Shown here: positions 51,077 to 62,342 of the stretch, piece by piece | How positions within the stretch are numbered: the stretch's first letter is position 1 | How the letters are laid out: each line of letters starts with the position of its first letter | Assembly: GCA_948470475.1 (NCBI GenBank) | Contig: OX419345.1 | Coordinates: forward strand, 4,102,033 to 4,166,032 | Direction of reading: 5' to 3' | Length of the DNA stretch: 64,000 bases | Origin: Galaxea fascicularis | Taxonomy: Eukaryota > Cnidaria > Anthozoa > Scleractinia > Euphylliidae | Made by a program: the position numbers and the translations under genes | Notes under the pieces: model-generated | What the model saw: the letters and a program-made list of their open reading frames with translations, nothing else | Databases searched by the model: none | What the model was told of the DNA's origin: nothing

Positions 51077-54000
51077 ATGTCTTTCGTTTTGGTAAGTACA
51101 AGTTGAATCACACTGACTGTGTTCTCCAAAAAAAGCAGAATATTTGTCCCTGAAAATTGAACCTCGTAGTCTTTGATTCCGATATAGAGCAAAGCATGTT
51201 GCAGTTAATTTTGTAGTGAGTCGATCCTCCGTCGTTGTGAAGTAGACGAATCTTCCCTGTAGCTGTTTATTACCTAATGAAGCTAACCGTATTTTCTCGA
51301 TTAAACGCCCCCGAAACTTGGCTCCTTGTGTCAGGCGTTTATTTGACCTCCGCAGCTTACTTGACTAAGCTTGAAGTTTATCACTGTACTTATTTATTAT
51401 TTTGTAAAGTTAAATGTCTTAGTATTTATACCTTAAGTTTATTATACCTCGAATATAAATTTGACGAGCTAATTGAGCGTCTTAAGTACTATTTTACCGA
51501 GGGAGCGCTTATCGAGAAAATACGGTTCTTGTGTTTCAGATCAGTTCTACCTTTGAAGGCTGGTGTAGACCGAGTAATCTGTAACATTTACAGTTGAGCT
51601 AACTAATCAAAAATAACTCTGCTTCTCTCACTTTGCCAGATGTGTTTTGAATCTTAAAGGTCCTTTTAACGGTGAACGTTTTATTTGCGTTAATTTCATC
51701 TATAACTTTAAATCTTGAGGCGAATTAAAGGTGTTTTCCATTCAACATTCAAGCAAACATCCGCATTCCCGGAACATCCGACACGGGTGGAAATGATACA
51801 GTAATTTTTCCTCTTAAGCTGTCCGAAAACGTTAAATTTCTGAAATGTGAACAACTCAGGAGAGTCCGAGGTAATGCTTTTTCCAAATCCAACTTCCCAG
51901 TGCTCAAATTCCATTCTGGGAAAAAGTCCCAGTGTTATACATACCAGCTCTTGTCCGCTTCACTTTCGCCAAATTACGGCTTCGAAATACGACCGAACGA
52001 AGACCCAAAAATTAATTAACAAGGATTTGCAAAGATGCTCTGAAGACGATAGGATCCGTTTAAACTGCACTGAAACGTGCAGGTAGGGACGTTGTAGGTA
52101 TTGATTAAGGGGGGTTACAAGTTCCTGCCATTTCACATTCCTGTCATTACTGCCTGCAGGAAACTTGTAAGTGTTATTTATTCCTTCAAAGCTGATCGAA
52201 CGGATCATATTCTTGGATTACACTGTAATGCTAGCGGTTGACAGATATCTCAGAAATTGAAAACCATTGATTAAAAATGTTTAAGATTAATTTTTATCTT
52301 TAAAAAAATTTAAAAATTCATTTTGACTTCCACTTTGTTGTAGCATTGTTTTTACTGGTATTTGTCGACAATTCTTTAGTGTTCAGAACATAAACAACTA
52401 GCGGCTAGCGGCAAGTTCTCCGATATTGTGTTTCAAGTAAGTAAGTTTCAGTGCTCTCGCGTTAAGGCTTTCGCTGTTCAAGCTACACTGGTCATGAGAA
52501 AACCATAACAGAAGTTAATTTCTCTTAGTTTCGAGTTTCCTTTTACCATATGCAGCTTAGACCATGGATATACATCCCATATATGTATATATCTTTTGTT
52601 GAGTTTTGTAAACAAGATTTCAGTTCTAGTAAAACTGAGTTTAGTTAGTTGACGGTGTTAATGTGCGCATGCAACTCTATTCATGCGCCATTTAGCTTGA
52701 CCTGATGAGTTTCTCCTTTCATAGTTTAAGCTGACGTTTTGCTTTTTAGCTCTGCGTTGGTTTACGAACTTTCCAGCTAAACTCGTCGGGTTTTGTTTTA
52801 GTTTGTAAGGGAATTTTATTCAGTCTCCTTTCATTTGTTCTGACGTTTGTTGTCTTCTATAAAGTAGATTTGAGTTTAATGATACAAAAAGCAGTAATCT
52901 CATTCTTGTAAGCCTTGACTTGAATCAAAGAGTTGTACATCGAAGGAGAAAAGCGACGTTACGAACGATAAACGTACGTAGTTCAAGAGTCTTGATTTCA
53001 GTTGCAGTTTCGACGGTAGTTTGCACTGAGGAACCCGTCACAAGTTCATCTGATCTCCTGCAGCAAGCAAGTTGCTCTGAGCTAATTCCCGACCATTCAG
53101 GAAACTTAGGCTCCTCAACGTCCTCATTTAGAGTTCAGAGCGGAAAAACCTGTTGTCATAGATAAAAACATACGATCATTCCGGTATTCATTGGAACCCG
53201 AAACATTTCGACAACTTTAAGCTACGCTCAAGTAGTTTAAGGCCTAGGTCAAAGGCTTTTACCGGTAAAAAATAATTTATTAGTTGTATTTTTGAAAGTA
53301 TAGATGGCAGTAGAGCCAGATTTAGCACACAGTTAAGTGAAATACTTCTGAGAGGTCACGTGACATGTCACGTGACGTTTAGCGGAAAATAGCCATTATT
53401 TGAGGAATTGGAGGCGGTTTTTAGCATTATCATCCCGCGAAAACGCGTTTTAGATGGAGCTCAAATATTTTCATCCTCTCACGTTTGGAATGACCGTCCT
53501 TCTTTTCACAGAAAAATTTTATGGGGTAAAAGGTCGTCTTTTCAACAAAATTTGACCTTTGATCATTTATATCTTCTAAAAACGAAATCAAGGGAGATCA
53601 TTCCAAACGTAGCAAGGTAGATAATTTCAATTTGCATCGAAAACACTCATTTATTGATCAATAGACCGAAAATTCGCCACCAATTCGCTGATTTACCAAA
53701 ATCTAACAAAACGATGACGTGACATGTCACGTGGTCAAGATAATATGTTAAGGCAGGGCAGGACGTCGAGTTTTATAATCAGGGTAAAGGTCAGCTTGGT
53801 AAAACAAATATAACAAGAGATATAGCTGTCCAACCATATTTCTACTTTACATTCCTGGCCCAGGCCTTAAACTGCTTGAGACAGGTTTTTTTTTTGTACT
53901 TTATTTTAATCGCTGGTGACAGTTGCTGCTTGAAAATGTGAAATTTAATTATGTGTCATAATCATGCATTAGAAGAGTAAGTATGATTGAATAAATCCGT

Positions 54001-57000
54001 ATTGAGGTATTTAAGTATTGAATTTTTTGGGTTGCAAATTTTGATGCCAGGTCAAGTTTTTTGGGTCCAAACTTTTTAGGCTCGTGTATTATTTTGGGTC
54101 TGCATTATGAAGTTCCGTCGGACCCCCCTCCCCCCAAATCCATCATGTATACTGCGAGTACCCCCTGGGATGGAATCAATCAATTAATCAATCAGCTTTA
54201 TTTCTGTGGTTAAGCCTACCGTTCACACTAATGTGATGCGGAAACGGTCTTCAAACCTGAGGAAATTGAAAACACCGGCTTTGCTTTGTAGTGTGGACAG
54301 AAAACAATTTAAAAATGGAACTTTTCGAAAAAGTTGGCGTTACAAAGTTACAATAATCTTATGATTTCCCTCCCAGAGTCCTCCTCAAGAACCAAAACGA
54401 TGATTGTCGGTCAAACGTCATTGAAGATTGTGTGCGATTGTGTTATCTTGAATCTTTGTCGTTTAGGGTTTGTGGCTTTTATTTGGTTTCTTCGCCAATA
54501 TCCCAACAACCTCCAGCATTCAGTGTTACCGATGCGCAGACTATCCAGGATCACCAACCCCCTGTAAAGGCAGCTCTGCGACCCAGTGTGCCGAATCCCT
54601 CTTCGATTCTTGCGTCACAATAAAGATCAAGGTCGAGTTCGCTGGCATGGATTTCGATGAAACCTTTAGGAACTGCACCCAAGCTGAGGCACCCGCCTGC
54701 AATCAAACTCTCGCTTGTCAAATAATAGAAGAAGCTGTTGTTAAAGCTGGTGGAAAACTGCTGGAATGTAACGTAACCTGTTGCCATACCGACCGGTGCA
54801 ATGGGCCAGATGAAGGTTGTTGTTTGTATTATTGCTGTTAAAATATACACTGAGTTATTTATACTAAAAATAATTAATAGCTTGTACAGTGGAACCTCCA
54901 TTCAGGGGATGCTCTCAGGCCCAGGAGAAGTGTCTTCTGAATAGAGGTCGGAACGGGGAAGTTTCAAATTAACAAACCACTCAAGGAAGTCAAACTGTCA
55001 TTTTGGTTTACGATCTACTGCATCCGGTTTTTAAAGGAGTGCAGTTTATAGCTTTGTACGTGGTGCAATACATTACGAAATTCCTAAAGCAAAGCAGAAA
55101 TAAAGGGACAGGCGTATTAACAGGGGAACTGGGTTTGAGTTGGAAATATTTCCGCCGTCCCTTGAATAGAAGGGTCCTTTCAGTTTTGTTTAACGATCAT
55201 CACGTTCACCCTGGAAGCAGAGCCTTTTCTGACGGTACAACAATGCGAAGCAGAGCATCATCAAACGTTTTCGAGCGATCTCATTTTGCCGCCATGTTTC
55301 TTTGTATCCAGTGGCCTCAGTTGCGACCATCGATTTTTCGTGAGAATTATTGCTTGCTCTCGAAAAACCAGTTTGACGACTGTAAACCGGAATGACTGGC
55401 TCAAAAGCCGAGGCTATGGTGACTTCAACAGCTAAAGCAGATTTGTAAGGAGACTCTTTCTTCCTGCTCTCTGCTCAAAAAAGAGATAATAAAGGCTCTG
55501 CAAATTTCAAATTTGAGATTTAAGGTACTGGAACTTGTCACTTGAAAACCAGTTTCTGACTATGCTGGGTCTATTCCGCAGGTGAACCAAAACATATCAA
55601 GCCCCGACCATATCCTCAGAGGTATTTCGCTATCATAACTTTTCTTTTACCAGTAAGACTGGCGAGGGAGAGGGAAACATACAGTGGAGGAGATTGATAA
55701 AAGCATGTTTGTTGGTCATCATGTTAACGAGATATGAGTGAATGATAAATCTTCAAAATGGTAGTGACTTACTTTTTTGTCTACATGACTACCTAACACA
55801 ATAATTTCATTGAGATATATACCAACATTCTGTGCATTCAACTCGTATTTTCTTTGTTTATTCTGTAAGGCTATTATGTTATTCGAGAGAACTTTAATGT
55901 ATTCCTACAAATGACCGAAGTTATTTTGGACTCGAGTACGTACTTGCTTTGGAGACAAATTACAGTTGCCTGGAACACAGAAATTAGGCATTAAATGAAC
56001 AATTTGGCGCGGAAATATGCTCGGATATTAGTCCGCGGGCATTATCTGTTCCGAGAAGTAGACAGTTTTCCGAGAGCAAAGCTCGAAGAAAACGGTGAGG
56101 TTTAAGGACAAACTACGCAGTTTTGAAAATTGGGGAATATCACTCGGATATTTTCCAGTTTTAGATGGAGAACATTCCGTCCCGTGACCCGTTTAGACCA
56201 ATCGCGCGCGAGCTTAAATAATTGATGGATTACACGTGAGAGATATTGAGAGTGCTATAAAAATTTACCATGTAATATTGATCAAAGCTGGAATTTTTTT
56301 CAGTGAACCTTGTCATTTATAATCTTTCGTTGTTTTATATAGCGCTTTATCTCGATTAATCATAAAAATTACAATTTCCTCGATTGTGATTGGTTTAAAA
56401 AACTCCTACTTTTCACTAATTCACTTGCCAAGTTGTTACCGGACAGTTCAATAAGCCAATCACATTCAAAGCTGTAGTTTAAATCAACCAATTACATTCA
56501 AAGTTGTAGTTACGTGTGCAAGCGTGTGTGCACGCGCGCTTGCTTTTATGTTTTTGCCCCCTAATTTTCAGTAGGAGGCGCGATGACCTTAGAATGTTCA
56601 CGTCTCCTTTGTCAGTTTTTTAATGTACATTTTCCCTTTCTTTCGATTCATAGCTTGACTATTCTTCTTTTCTCGGAAATTGCAGTATTTGTGATTAATT
56701 GGTAATGAGACTGTTCGTGTGGTTCAATTAGGCCTGTAATCGTACTCGTGATAAACAAATAGGACTCCCGCTTGGCGGTCGTCCGGTTTTGTTATCACCC
56801 TTATGATAACAGACTGAATTGAACTCCACTCAGTCCTATTACCATTACTAATTGTGCGACTATTAACTTCATGTTTTACTGTACTTATGTTTCTTACTGT
56901 TATTGTTTGAAATTTCAGTGAGCTCAAGCATTACATCGAAACCGTTCGTGCCCTACTTGATGAGGTACGAATTTCTCCTGACAGAATTTGAATATAGCAA

Positions 57001-58033
57001 TGCAAAAAAGTTATGAGAATAGCGATGTTTATCCCCAAGCGCAAACAGACAGTTAGTTACACAGAAGGGAATAGTTCAGTTGATTTTTTTTTTCGTTTTT
57101 TTCATAGATGGAATATATTGTGGACAACGACCTGGAAGGCCTGTTATCTACGACGGAATACAAAGGTAAAGGTCTTGAAAAACTGATGATTCAGCACTGA
57201 GTTGAAAACAATCTGAAAGCAACTGCTAATCTTTCAGAAATTAGATGGAGCCTGTAGCTAGCATAACACATTGCTGTTTTGAAAATCTTCTTAAGTGCAG
57301 AGCAAACAAACAGCTGGTGTGAAAACATTTGCTCTCTCTCGCCAAGCCTGCGTAGGAAGCAAAGCGCGGATAGATGGAGGGGGACTAGAGTTTTAATTTT
57401 TGCCTCCCTACCCTCCCCTCCCCCAACTCTCGACTCCAGTGTCTTGAGTGATGTTTGGTGTGACCGTGTAATGGCGTATTTACCTAAAACTGCCGGGTAT
57501 TTTTACTTAAAACAAACACGGTGCAACATTTTACTTTATGCTTTAAACATACAGCGAAAGTTTGTCTTGTCCTCCAAGTTTGTTTTGATAGTTTTTTTTA
57601 TTTTTTTTCACCATGATTCAACAGGACGTGTAAAGGAAGTTCTCAACGACTTCTATTTGGCAATAACAAACGAAGAAGATGAGAAACCCAACAATGTCAT
57701 GGATGAGCTGAAAACGAATGCCGCAGAGTTAATGAAGGAACTGGAAACCAAGAGGGGTAAGTGACGTTAAAAGGGTGTGGTCATGAATGGTCCCTTTACA
57801 ACCCCCTCAGAATCTGTAGACGTAACAGGCTGCTTGTCTTTAGCTAATTCACGAAAATAGAACCTGAAGCAATCGCGATGATTTGTTACATTTTTTCATG
57901 ATGCAATTTATTCTTAGGCCAATCCAAGAAAAAACATGCTGTAATGCGACAAAAGAAAATTGAAGCCAAAACCTATCAATTACTGAGTGAGGTGATGGAA
58001 AGCTTGGCAAGGACAGCAGCTCAGAAACGCTGA
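51077..58033 (+). CDS. Secreted Ly6/uPAR-domain protein with a charged C-terminal tail (7 exons)
   Basis: Exons: 51077-51091, 54467-54815, 55582-55621, 56919-56964, 57108-57165, 57625-57756 and 57918-58033. All junctions are GT-AG with agreeing phase; they total 756 nt, 251 residues. Exon 1 codes MSFVL and exon 2 completes the signal peptide (MSFVLGLWLLFGFFANIP). The mature part begins SSIQCYRC. Residues 22-117 have twelve cysteines (25, 28, 38, 46, 54, 75, 83, 89, 106, 110, 111, 116), with the CxxC start and the CNVTCCHTDRCN ending of the Ly6/uPAR three-finger fold. Residues 123-251 are a Lys/Glu-rich, helix-prone tail. The usual hydrophobic GPI signal is absent, so the product should be secreted rather than anchored. 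The exon 2 donor (GAAG|gttgtt) is weak; read-through would give a 129-residue form ending in CCLYYCC. Ligand and role are unknown; nothing marks it as a toxin. Confidence 0.83.
51285..51527. mobile_element. Inverted-repeat element in intron 1 of the Ly6 gene
   Basis: aaccgtattttctcgattaa and its inverted match ending aaaatacggtt at 51527 are the termini of a 243-bp element. The 106-codon frame 51277-51597 spans it and is explained by it. Confidence 0.75.
51528..53226. other. Intron 1 interior; no additional gene seen
   Basis: AT-rich intronic sequence. The 81-codon frame at 52920-53165 and others show no domain and no link to the flanking exons. Confidence 0.4.
53227..53880. mobile_element. 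654-bp inverted-repeat element in intron 1, with E-box palindromes
   Basis: The left end ctcaagtagtttaaggccta and the right end caggccttaaactgcttgag are terminal inverted repeats. Inside, 53355-53376 is a perfect 22-bp palindrome carrying two CACGTG boxes, and a related gtgacatgtcacgtgg lies near 53717. The right end (about 53790-53852) recurs as a truncated copy at 58862-58923, which supports a repeat family. The 70-codon frame at 53408 lies inside and is not a gene. Confidence 0.8.
56005..56570. repeat. Probable dispersed repeats in intron 3 of the Ly6 gene
   Basis: The first part (56030-56110: ccgcgggcattatctgttcc) and the second part (56370-56515, with the tandem motif ccaat-acattcaaag-tgtagtt occurring twice) resemble repeats I know from corals. 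Neither has a clear end or a second copy in this window. Confidence 0.35.
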
Positions 58034-58106
58034 ATGGGTGAGTCGTATGAAAATTAGAATATTATCTAAAAGCTGGCTTCTAAACCACCTGGCGCCGACA
58101 ATTTTA

Positions 58107-58790
58107 TTACAACGTCATGTTATCATATGAGGAAAAAACAGGCATAGCATAAGCACATATTACCTTGCAGTATACCGCTGTTTTGAAGAACAGTTGTCTT
58201 GCAGAATCGCGGGAGCGTACGTGATAATTCCATAAAGATATCATGGGTAATGGTTGTTTGACATTGCTCCCTAAACCTTTACATTTTTGGCCCAATGGAG
58301 AATAAAAGCATGAATTCGCAAATTTGTGCTCTCGCCCAGCTTCGTTTGCAAGGAAACAGTGAAACTTTGATCTAGTAACGGTGATAAACCACTACCATTA
58401 TAAGAACTAATATTTTTTCTGCTCCCTTCTCACCAACTGCAGGATTGTTTTCTGATGAAGAGGACCTACTGGAAACGAGCAGCACATGTAGATGTTAGAT
58501 GTTAGATGTCTTGCAAAAAGAAGGAATTGATGTTTCGACACAATTTAACCTTCATTAGTTATAGATAGGCATTTTAGAAACAGGCTAAATAAAAGAGTGC
58601 AACATTTAACTGTTTTAATTTAATTATTAAGTTAGTCTGACGTTACCTGAAAAAGAAATTTCTTGGTTCTTTGTTTCTTTGTTTGTGGCTTGCTATGCAT
58701 GACGCTTGTCATGATTTGCCTTTCAAATTAACCCGGACGTCAAGTCCTCCTAAGGGGAAGAGGGAAGACAGGGATATCTTCGTACTCCCC
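58107..58790. mobile_element. Half-copy of the foldback element
   Basis: It matches the right arm of 46158-50003: agcacat near 58155 with 48209, gataaaccactac at 58383 with 48427, gcagcacatgtagatgtt at 58480 with 48990, gtttcgacacaattt at 58531 with 49029, and cctcctaaggggaag at 58744 with 49238. It is more diverged than the two arms are from each other, lacks the 48452-48914 insertions and has no opposite arm. It begins about 75 bp past the Ly6 stop codon and may supply its 3' UTR (AATAAA at 58302). Confidence 0.8.
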
Positions 58791-58861
58791 ACCACTTCGA
58801 AAAACCAAATACACTGAGTCAACTCCCTGGCAAGCGGACACCCTCGGGAAATAGTGTCCGT

Positions 58862-58923
58862 AAGGTCAGCTTGGTAAAGCAAATATAACAAGAGATATAT
58901 CATATTTCTACAGTACTTTACAT
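58862..58923. mobile_element. Truncated right end of the 53227-53880 element family
   Basis: ggtcagcttggtaaagcaaa and the following tataacaagagatat match 53790-53852. It abuts the left boundary of duplication copy B. Confidence 0.7.
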
Positions 58924-58947
58924 TCTGCGGATAGAGCGTTGTCTCAT

Positions 58948-59307
58948 CAGGCAAGTCGACTACGTTATAAAATAGAACGTTACCGTTAAAATTCCTCCTT
59001 AGGTATCCACCATTAGTAAGCGACCGTTGGTGTTTCCCAAACGGCCCGCTATACACACAGCCGTCTCTACCCCCGTTGCTTCCAAACCCCCATGGTGCAG
59101 TGCTCCAGAAACTCATGATCTGAAAGAGATGGAGGCAAAGAACCATTTTGTAATCAGAGTCAATAGGGTGTGTAATTTTCACATCATAGTTTACTGGTAC
59201 TTTGAAAATGCATAATTTGAATTGCAAGTAAAACGTCTCAAATTTCGCAGCCTACACATTTTACTGTACACGGCAATCTCTTTGAGGGATGGTAATCAAT
59301 CAGTTAG

Positions 59308-59366
<59 letters not shown>

Positions 59367-59918
59367 CTCACTCAACCTCTCGCCTCCTCACTCACTCACT
59401 CACTCACGCACTCACGCACTCACGCACTCACTCATACTCTCAATCAGTCTGTCATGTCATTCTTTCAGGCTTTCAATCTTTTAGTGTGTCGATCAGTTTG
59501 TCAGTCAGCAGGTGTAACCCTTCCACTGGACAAAAGCTTACACTACTTTTTGACTACAGCATTCCTCCTTTGAATCTATGGGTGAAATTATGTTTGCAAG
59601 TGACGAGTATGCTCAATTCCTAGACATTGTTCGTCTTTTAACGTTGGGTGTGAATTTTGGCAACAGTTAGATTCAGGTATGCGAAATCTTTGGAGTAAAC
59701 CGGCACTCCAAAGACCTGAAAAAGGAGCAAGGACTTTACCTGATCCAGCCATGGAGCCCCGGACCATAAACTCCAGTCCCAGTATGGTACCGTCACAATT
59801 GGGTCCACTTTGCGTAATATGTCCTCCATCTCCAGCAGATACCAGCGATGCCAGGCCAGGAATTGCCTGCTATTATGAATATTGTCAAACTGGTTGGTAT
59901 GCTTAGTGACGAGATTCT
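58948..59918 (-). pseudogene. Tyrosinase fragment (partial exon 3 and exon 4)
   Basis: The exon 3 remnant (59918-59740) keeps most of copper site A and TVPYWDWS but has lost its first 50 nt and its splice acceptor through the 2.4-kb deletion. The exon 4 counterpart (59119-58948) has an open frame and the same length as in the intact gene, but its donor has changed from CCTG|GT to CCTG|AT. Exons 1, 2 and 5 are absent, so there is no start codon, signal peptide or copper site B. The reading frame is still unbroken in both pieces, which points to a young duplicate. It cannot make a working enzyme as it stands. Confidence 0.85.
59298..59430. repeat. AATC then CTCA tetranucleotide microsatellite
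   Basis: About 17 tandem AATC/ATCA units run into CTCA and CGCA units. The matching place in copy A (41281-41345) is short and interrupted, so the tract expanded in copy B after duplication. Frames rich in NQSI and THSL repeats here (59222-59623) are microsatellite artefacts. Confidence 0.95.
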
Positions 59919-61826
59919 AAAGTGATGTGCAATGAATATGAGTCTTTTTTAAAGCTGTGTGACATGTACATTGCTAAACAAACACTGCAACTCTAACCTG
60001 TTAAAACTCAGTGAAGTCAGATTTAAGTTACAAACGATTGGAAGCATTTCAGTTGGCTCTTAAATTAAACTACAAGTTTAAGAAATTGATGACTCAGAAA
60101 TCCCCTGAAGACAAAAAGTAAGATTAAGTTAAAAGACAAAATTAAACTTGAAAGTTTTGTTCAGTTGAAACCAGTTCGTGAATTTAAAGTTCACTGACTG
60201 TTTGTTTACTAAGAGAGTTTTTCGGTCGGTTAAGTTTTCCTAATTCTGCACTCAGCTAGCCAACCGATCCGCTTTGAAAACTTGTAAAAATAGTTCCTCT
60301 GGGTCAGGATTAAACAAGAATGGTGCTTACGCTGACAAAAATTCCTTCTCCACTCTGTAGACGACGCTTGCGAGAACCAAGCTCTACCAAGGAATTTATA
60401 GATGCTCTCTGAAAATGATATTTAAACTTCCTAGCGCTATTTGCGTTATGAGCAATGAGCTTTAATTCCTGGCATTTTAATTCCATGACTATGCACGCAC
60501 CGCGCAGGGGGAGGGGCCGGGGGAACCAGACCCCTCCCCCCACTTTTATGAAAAGAATAATAAATTTAGTAAAATACGCTTCCAAAACTAAAAGGTAATT
60601 GCACGGGATTAAAATGGTCGGCTACAGCTGGCCGACCTCGAGGGAAAAAATCCAGATTTACGATTGTTCCATTTTTAGAGTCAGCCCCTCCCCTCATCTC
60701 TGAAAGAGGGAGGTGCAACCCCCACAATTTAAAAACTGCTCCGCGAGCCCTGCTATGTCAATACTATCGTGAGAATTTTATTTCTTGTGGTTAAAATAAA
60801 ACTGTGTCTGCCAATCTTCAAGTGTATATTTAGGCCCTTGCTTAGCTTGGGCGGGTAAATGTCTAAAGGGGATCCCGGACCAGCGCCCGCCCTACCCTAC
60901 TATCAGAGTTCATCTTTTTTTTTTTTCGCGCGTGATCCTTCTTAGACCAGTTTACAAATCGCTGGAAATTTGCTCAATGCTACTTTTCTTATGAAGAGAG
61001 AAGAGCCTCCCTTCTTTAACCTCACTGAGGGGTCCGTGATCTTTTGAGGCGAAATGTCACGTTTCTGCCTCCTCCTTGAAGGTCAAGACTGAGTTTTTAT
61101 TCATGCTTTAGGCTAATGAATTAATCTACCGTTTTGGGCAAAATGTCTCGCACCAACACTCCTTTGCCAAGGAAGAGTGAGCGAAATGTGTTTGGTTCTG
61201 TCCCCTTCTCAGGAGAGAAAAGCGTACCCTTATTTGCCCTATCAGGCCCGTAGGGAAGGGAGTGCGACGAGTGCGTCCGCACCCCCCCCAACAGGCTGCG
61301 GAGGTCCACCTCCCTGGTCCACCTATGGTGGACCGATGGCTCAAACGAGAATTTAAAACCAAACTAGCTGGCGTTGATTTAAAATGAAGTTTAATTAAAT
61401 GGTTCATCCGATTATCATAGCAGCTATACTAGCCTGCGTTGCATCCTTACACGAGGAGCGGGAAAGAGAAAGTGGAGGGAAAACTCCTTCCCGCTCCATT
61501 CCTCTCCCCCTTTCTCTCTCCCGTTCCTTCCTTTTTCATTTATTTAATAAACGAAAAGGGGATAGAAGATCGCAACTATGAGAATATAAACGCTTACTTT
61601 TTGGGGCAACAACCCTCTCCTGGATCTCTAACCTGATGGGTGCCGTACAAGTAATTTTTTTTGCAGAAGGAACAACTACTGAAGAAAAGTAAGTTAAAGA
61701 AACAGTAAAAGAAAAAAAGTTCCTGAATGGTACAAGAAATTAAAATTACAGATTGCTAAGGATTCAGGGGCAAGGAAATATTAAATAAATAAATAAATAA
61801 ATTCGAAGGCGGCCTTGGAGATACAA
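59919..61826. other. Upstream part of duplication copy B; no gene seen
   Basis: Counterpart of 44245-46157, with the same C run (near 60532), T run (near 60914) and AAAT microsatellite (near 61783). The short overlapping frames at 61121-61581 are shared with copy A in altered length, which argues against coding. Confidence 0.5.
61455..61527. repeat. GA/CT-rich hairpin element, copy B
   Basis: Counterpart of 45769-45841 with a few substitutions in the stem. Confidence 0.6.
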
Positions 61827-61920
61827 GAAGCCAATCAGGAAATAGCATTTTAGTCACGTTGGCCACGTGCGCATTTATCTTGTTTGGCGCAATGTTGGAA
61901 ATTAATTCATTTCGAAGAGC

Positions 61921-62342
61921 ATGCAACCTGAAGTGTGTGGGAAACCCGTACGCGTTTTATGGACGTAAGTTGACAGCGAAATGGGGAGTAACAATTTGCT
62001 TTCTATATGAGAGTGTCTAAAAGAACTAAAGAATTGGAAGAAGCGGTGTGAAAGTGGATCAAAGCCGACCTCGATTTCAACACTGGCAAGGTCAGTTCGT
62101 CAGTTTCAAATTTGAACCGAATTTTAATTCGTGGAAGCCGCCCGGAAAATTCTGTTTTCTTTGCTCAGTCCATTTCATTTCGGTTGCAGGCTTATTAACC
62201 ACATACTGACGTTTAGATTCTGTTGCAGAATTGCCTGTAGAAGCGAAAGAATTCTGAAACCGTCCAGTTGAGTTCACGTGCACGTGGGAGCGTAACCTTC
62301 GCAAGTCAAATTTGTTTTTACAGACTGATCGCGAAAATGACG
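61921..62342 (+). CDS. Tentative first coding exons of a gene leaving the right edge
   Basis: An ATG at 61921 opens a 44-nt stretch ending in AC|GTAAGT (61964). An acceptor TTTTTACAG| at 62323 begins a 19-nt exon ending ATGACG|GTAAGC (62342). Joined, they give 21 codons without a stop, beginning MQPEVCGKPV and ending LIAKMT. Alternative starts exist at 61959 (another frame, also open) and at 62337 (MT only), as in genes with a short 5' untranslated exon. I find no convincing later exon before 64000 and do not recognise the product. Confidence 0.28.

Larger units (their letters stand above)
58925..61826. repeat. Segmental duplication, copy B (internally deleted)
   Basis: Colinear with 40910-46157. 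At 59918/59919 the sequence jumps from the match of A 41825 (gagattct) to the match of A 44245 (aaagtgatg), so 2419 bp are missing. Otherwise it differs by scattered substitutions, small indels and an expanded tetranucleotide tract. Confidence 0.9.

Noticed and set aside
51077..58033. Reading the Ly6-type protein as a venom three-finger toxin
   Set aside because: The cysteine pattern and CN ending fit the general Ly6/uPAR family, and the long helical tail is unlike toxins. Nothing in the sequence supports a toxic role.
59222..59623. 133- and 94-codon frames rich in NQSI and THSL repeats
   Set aside because: Translation of the AATC/CTCA microsatellite. The corresponding copy A region has no such frame.
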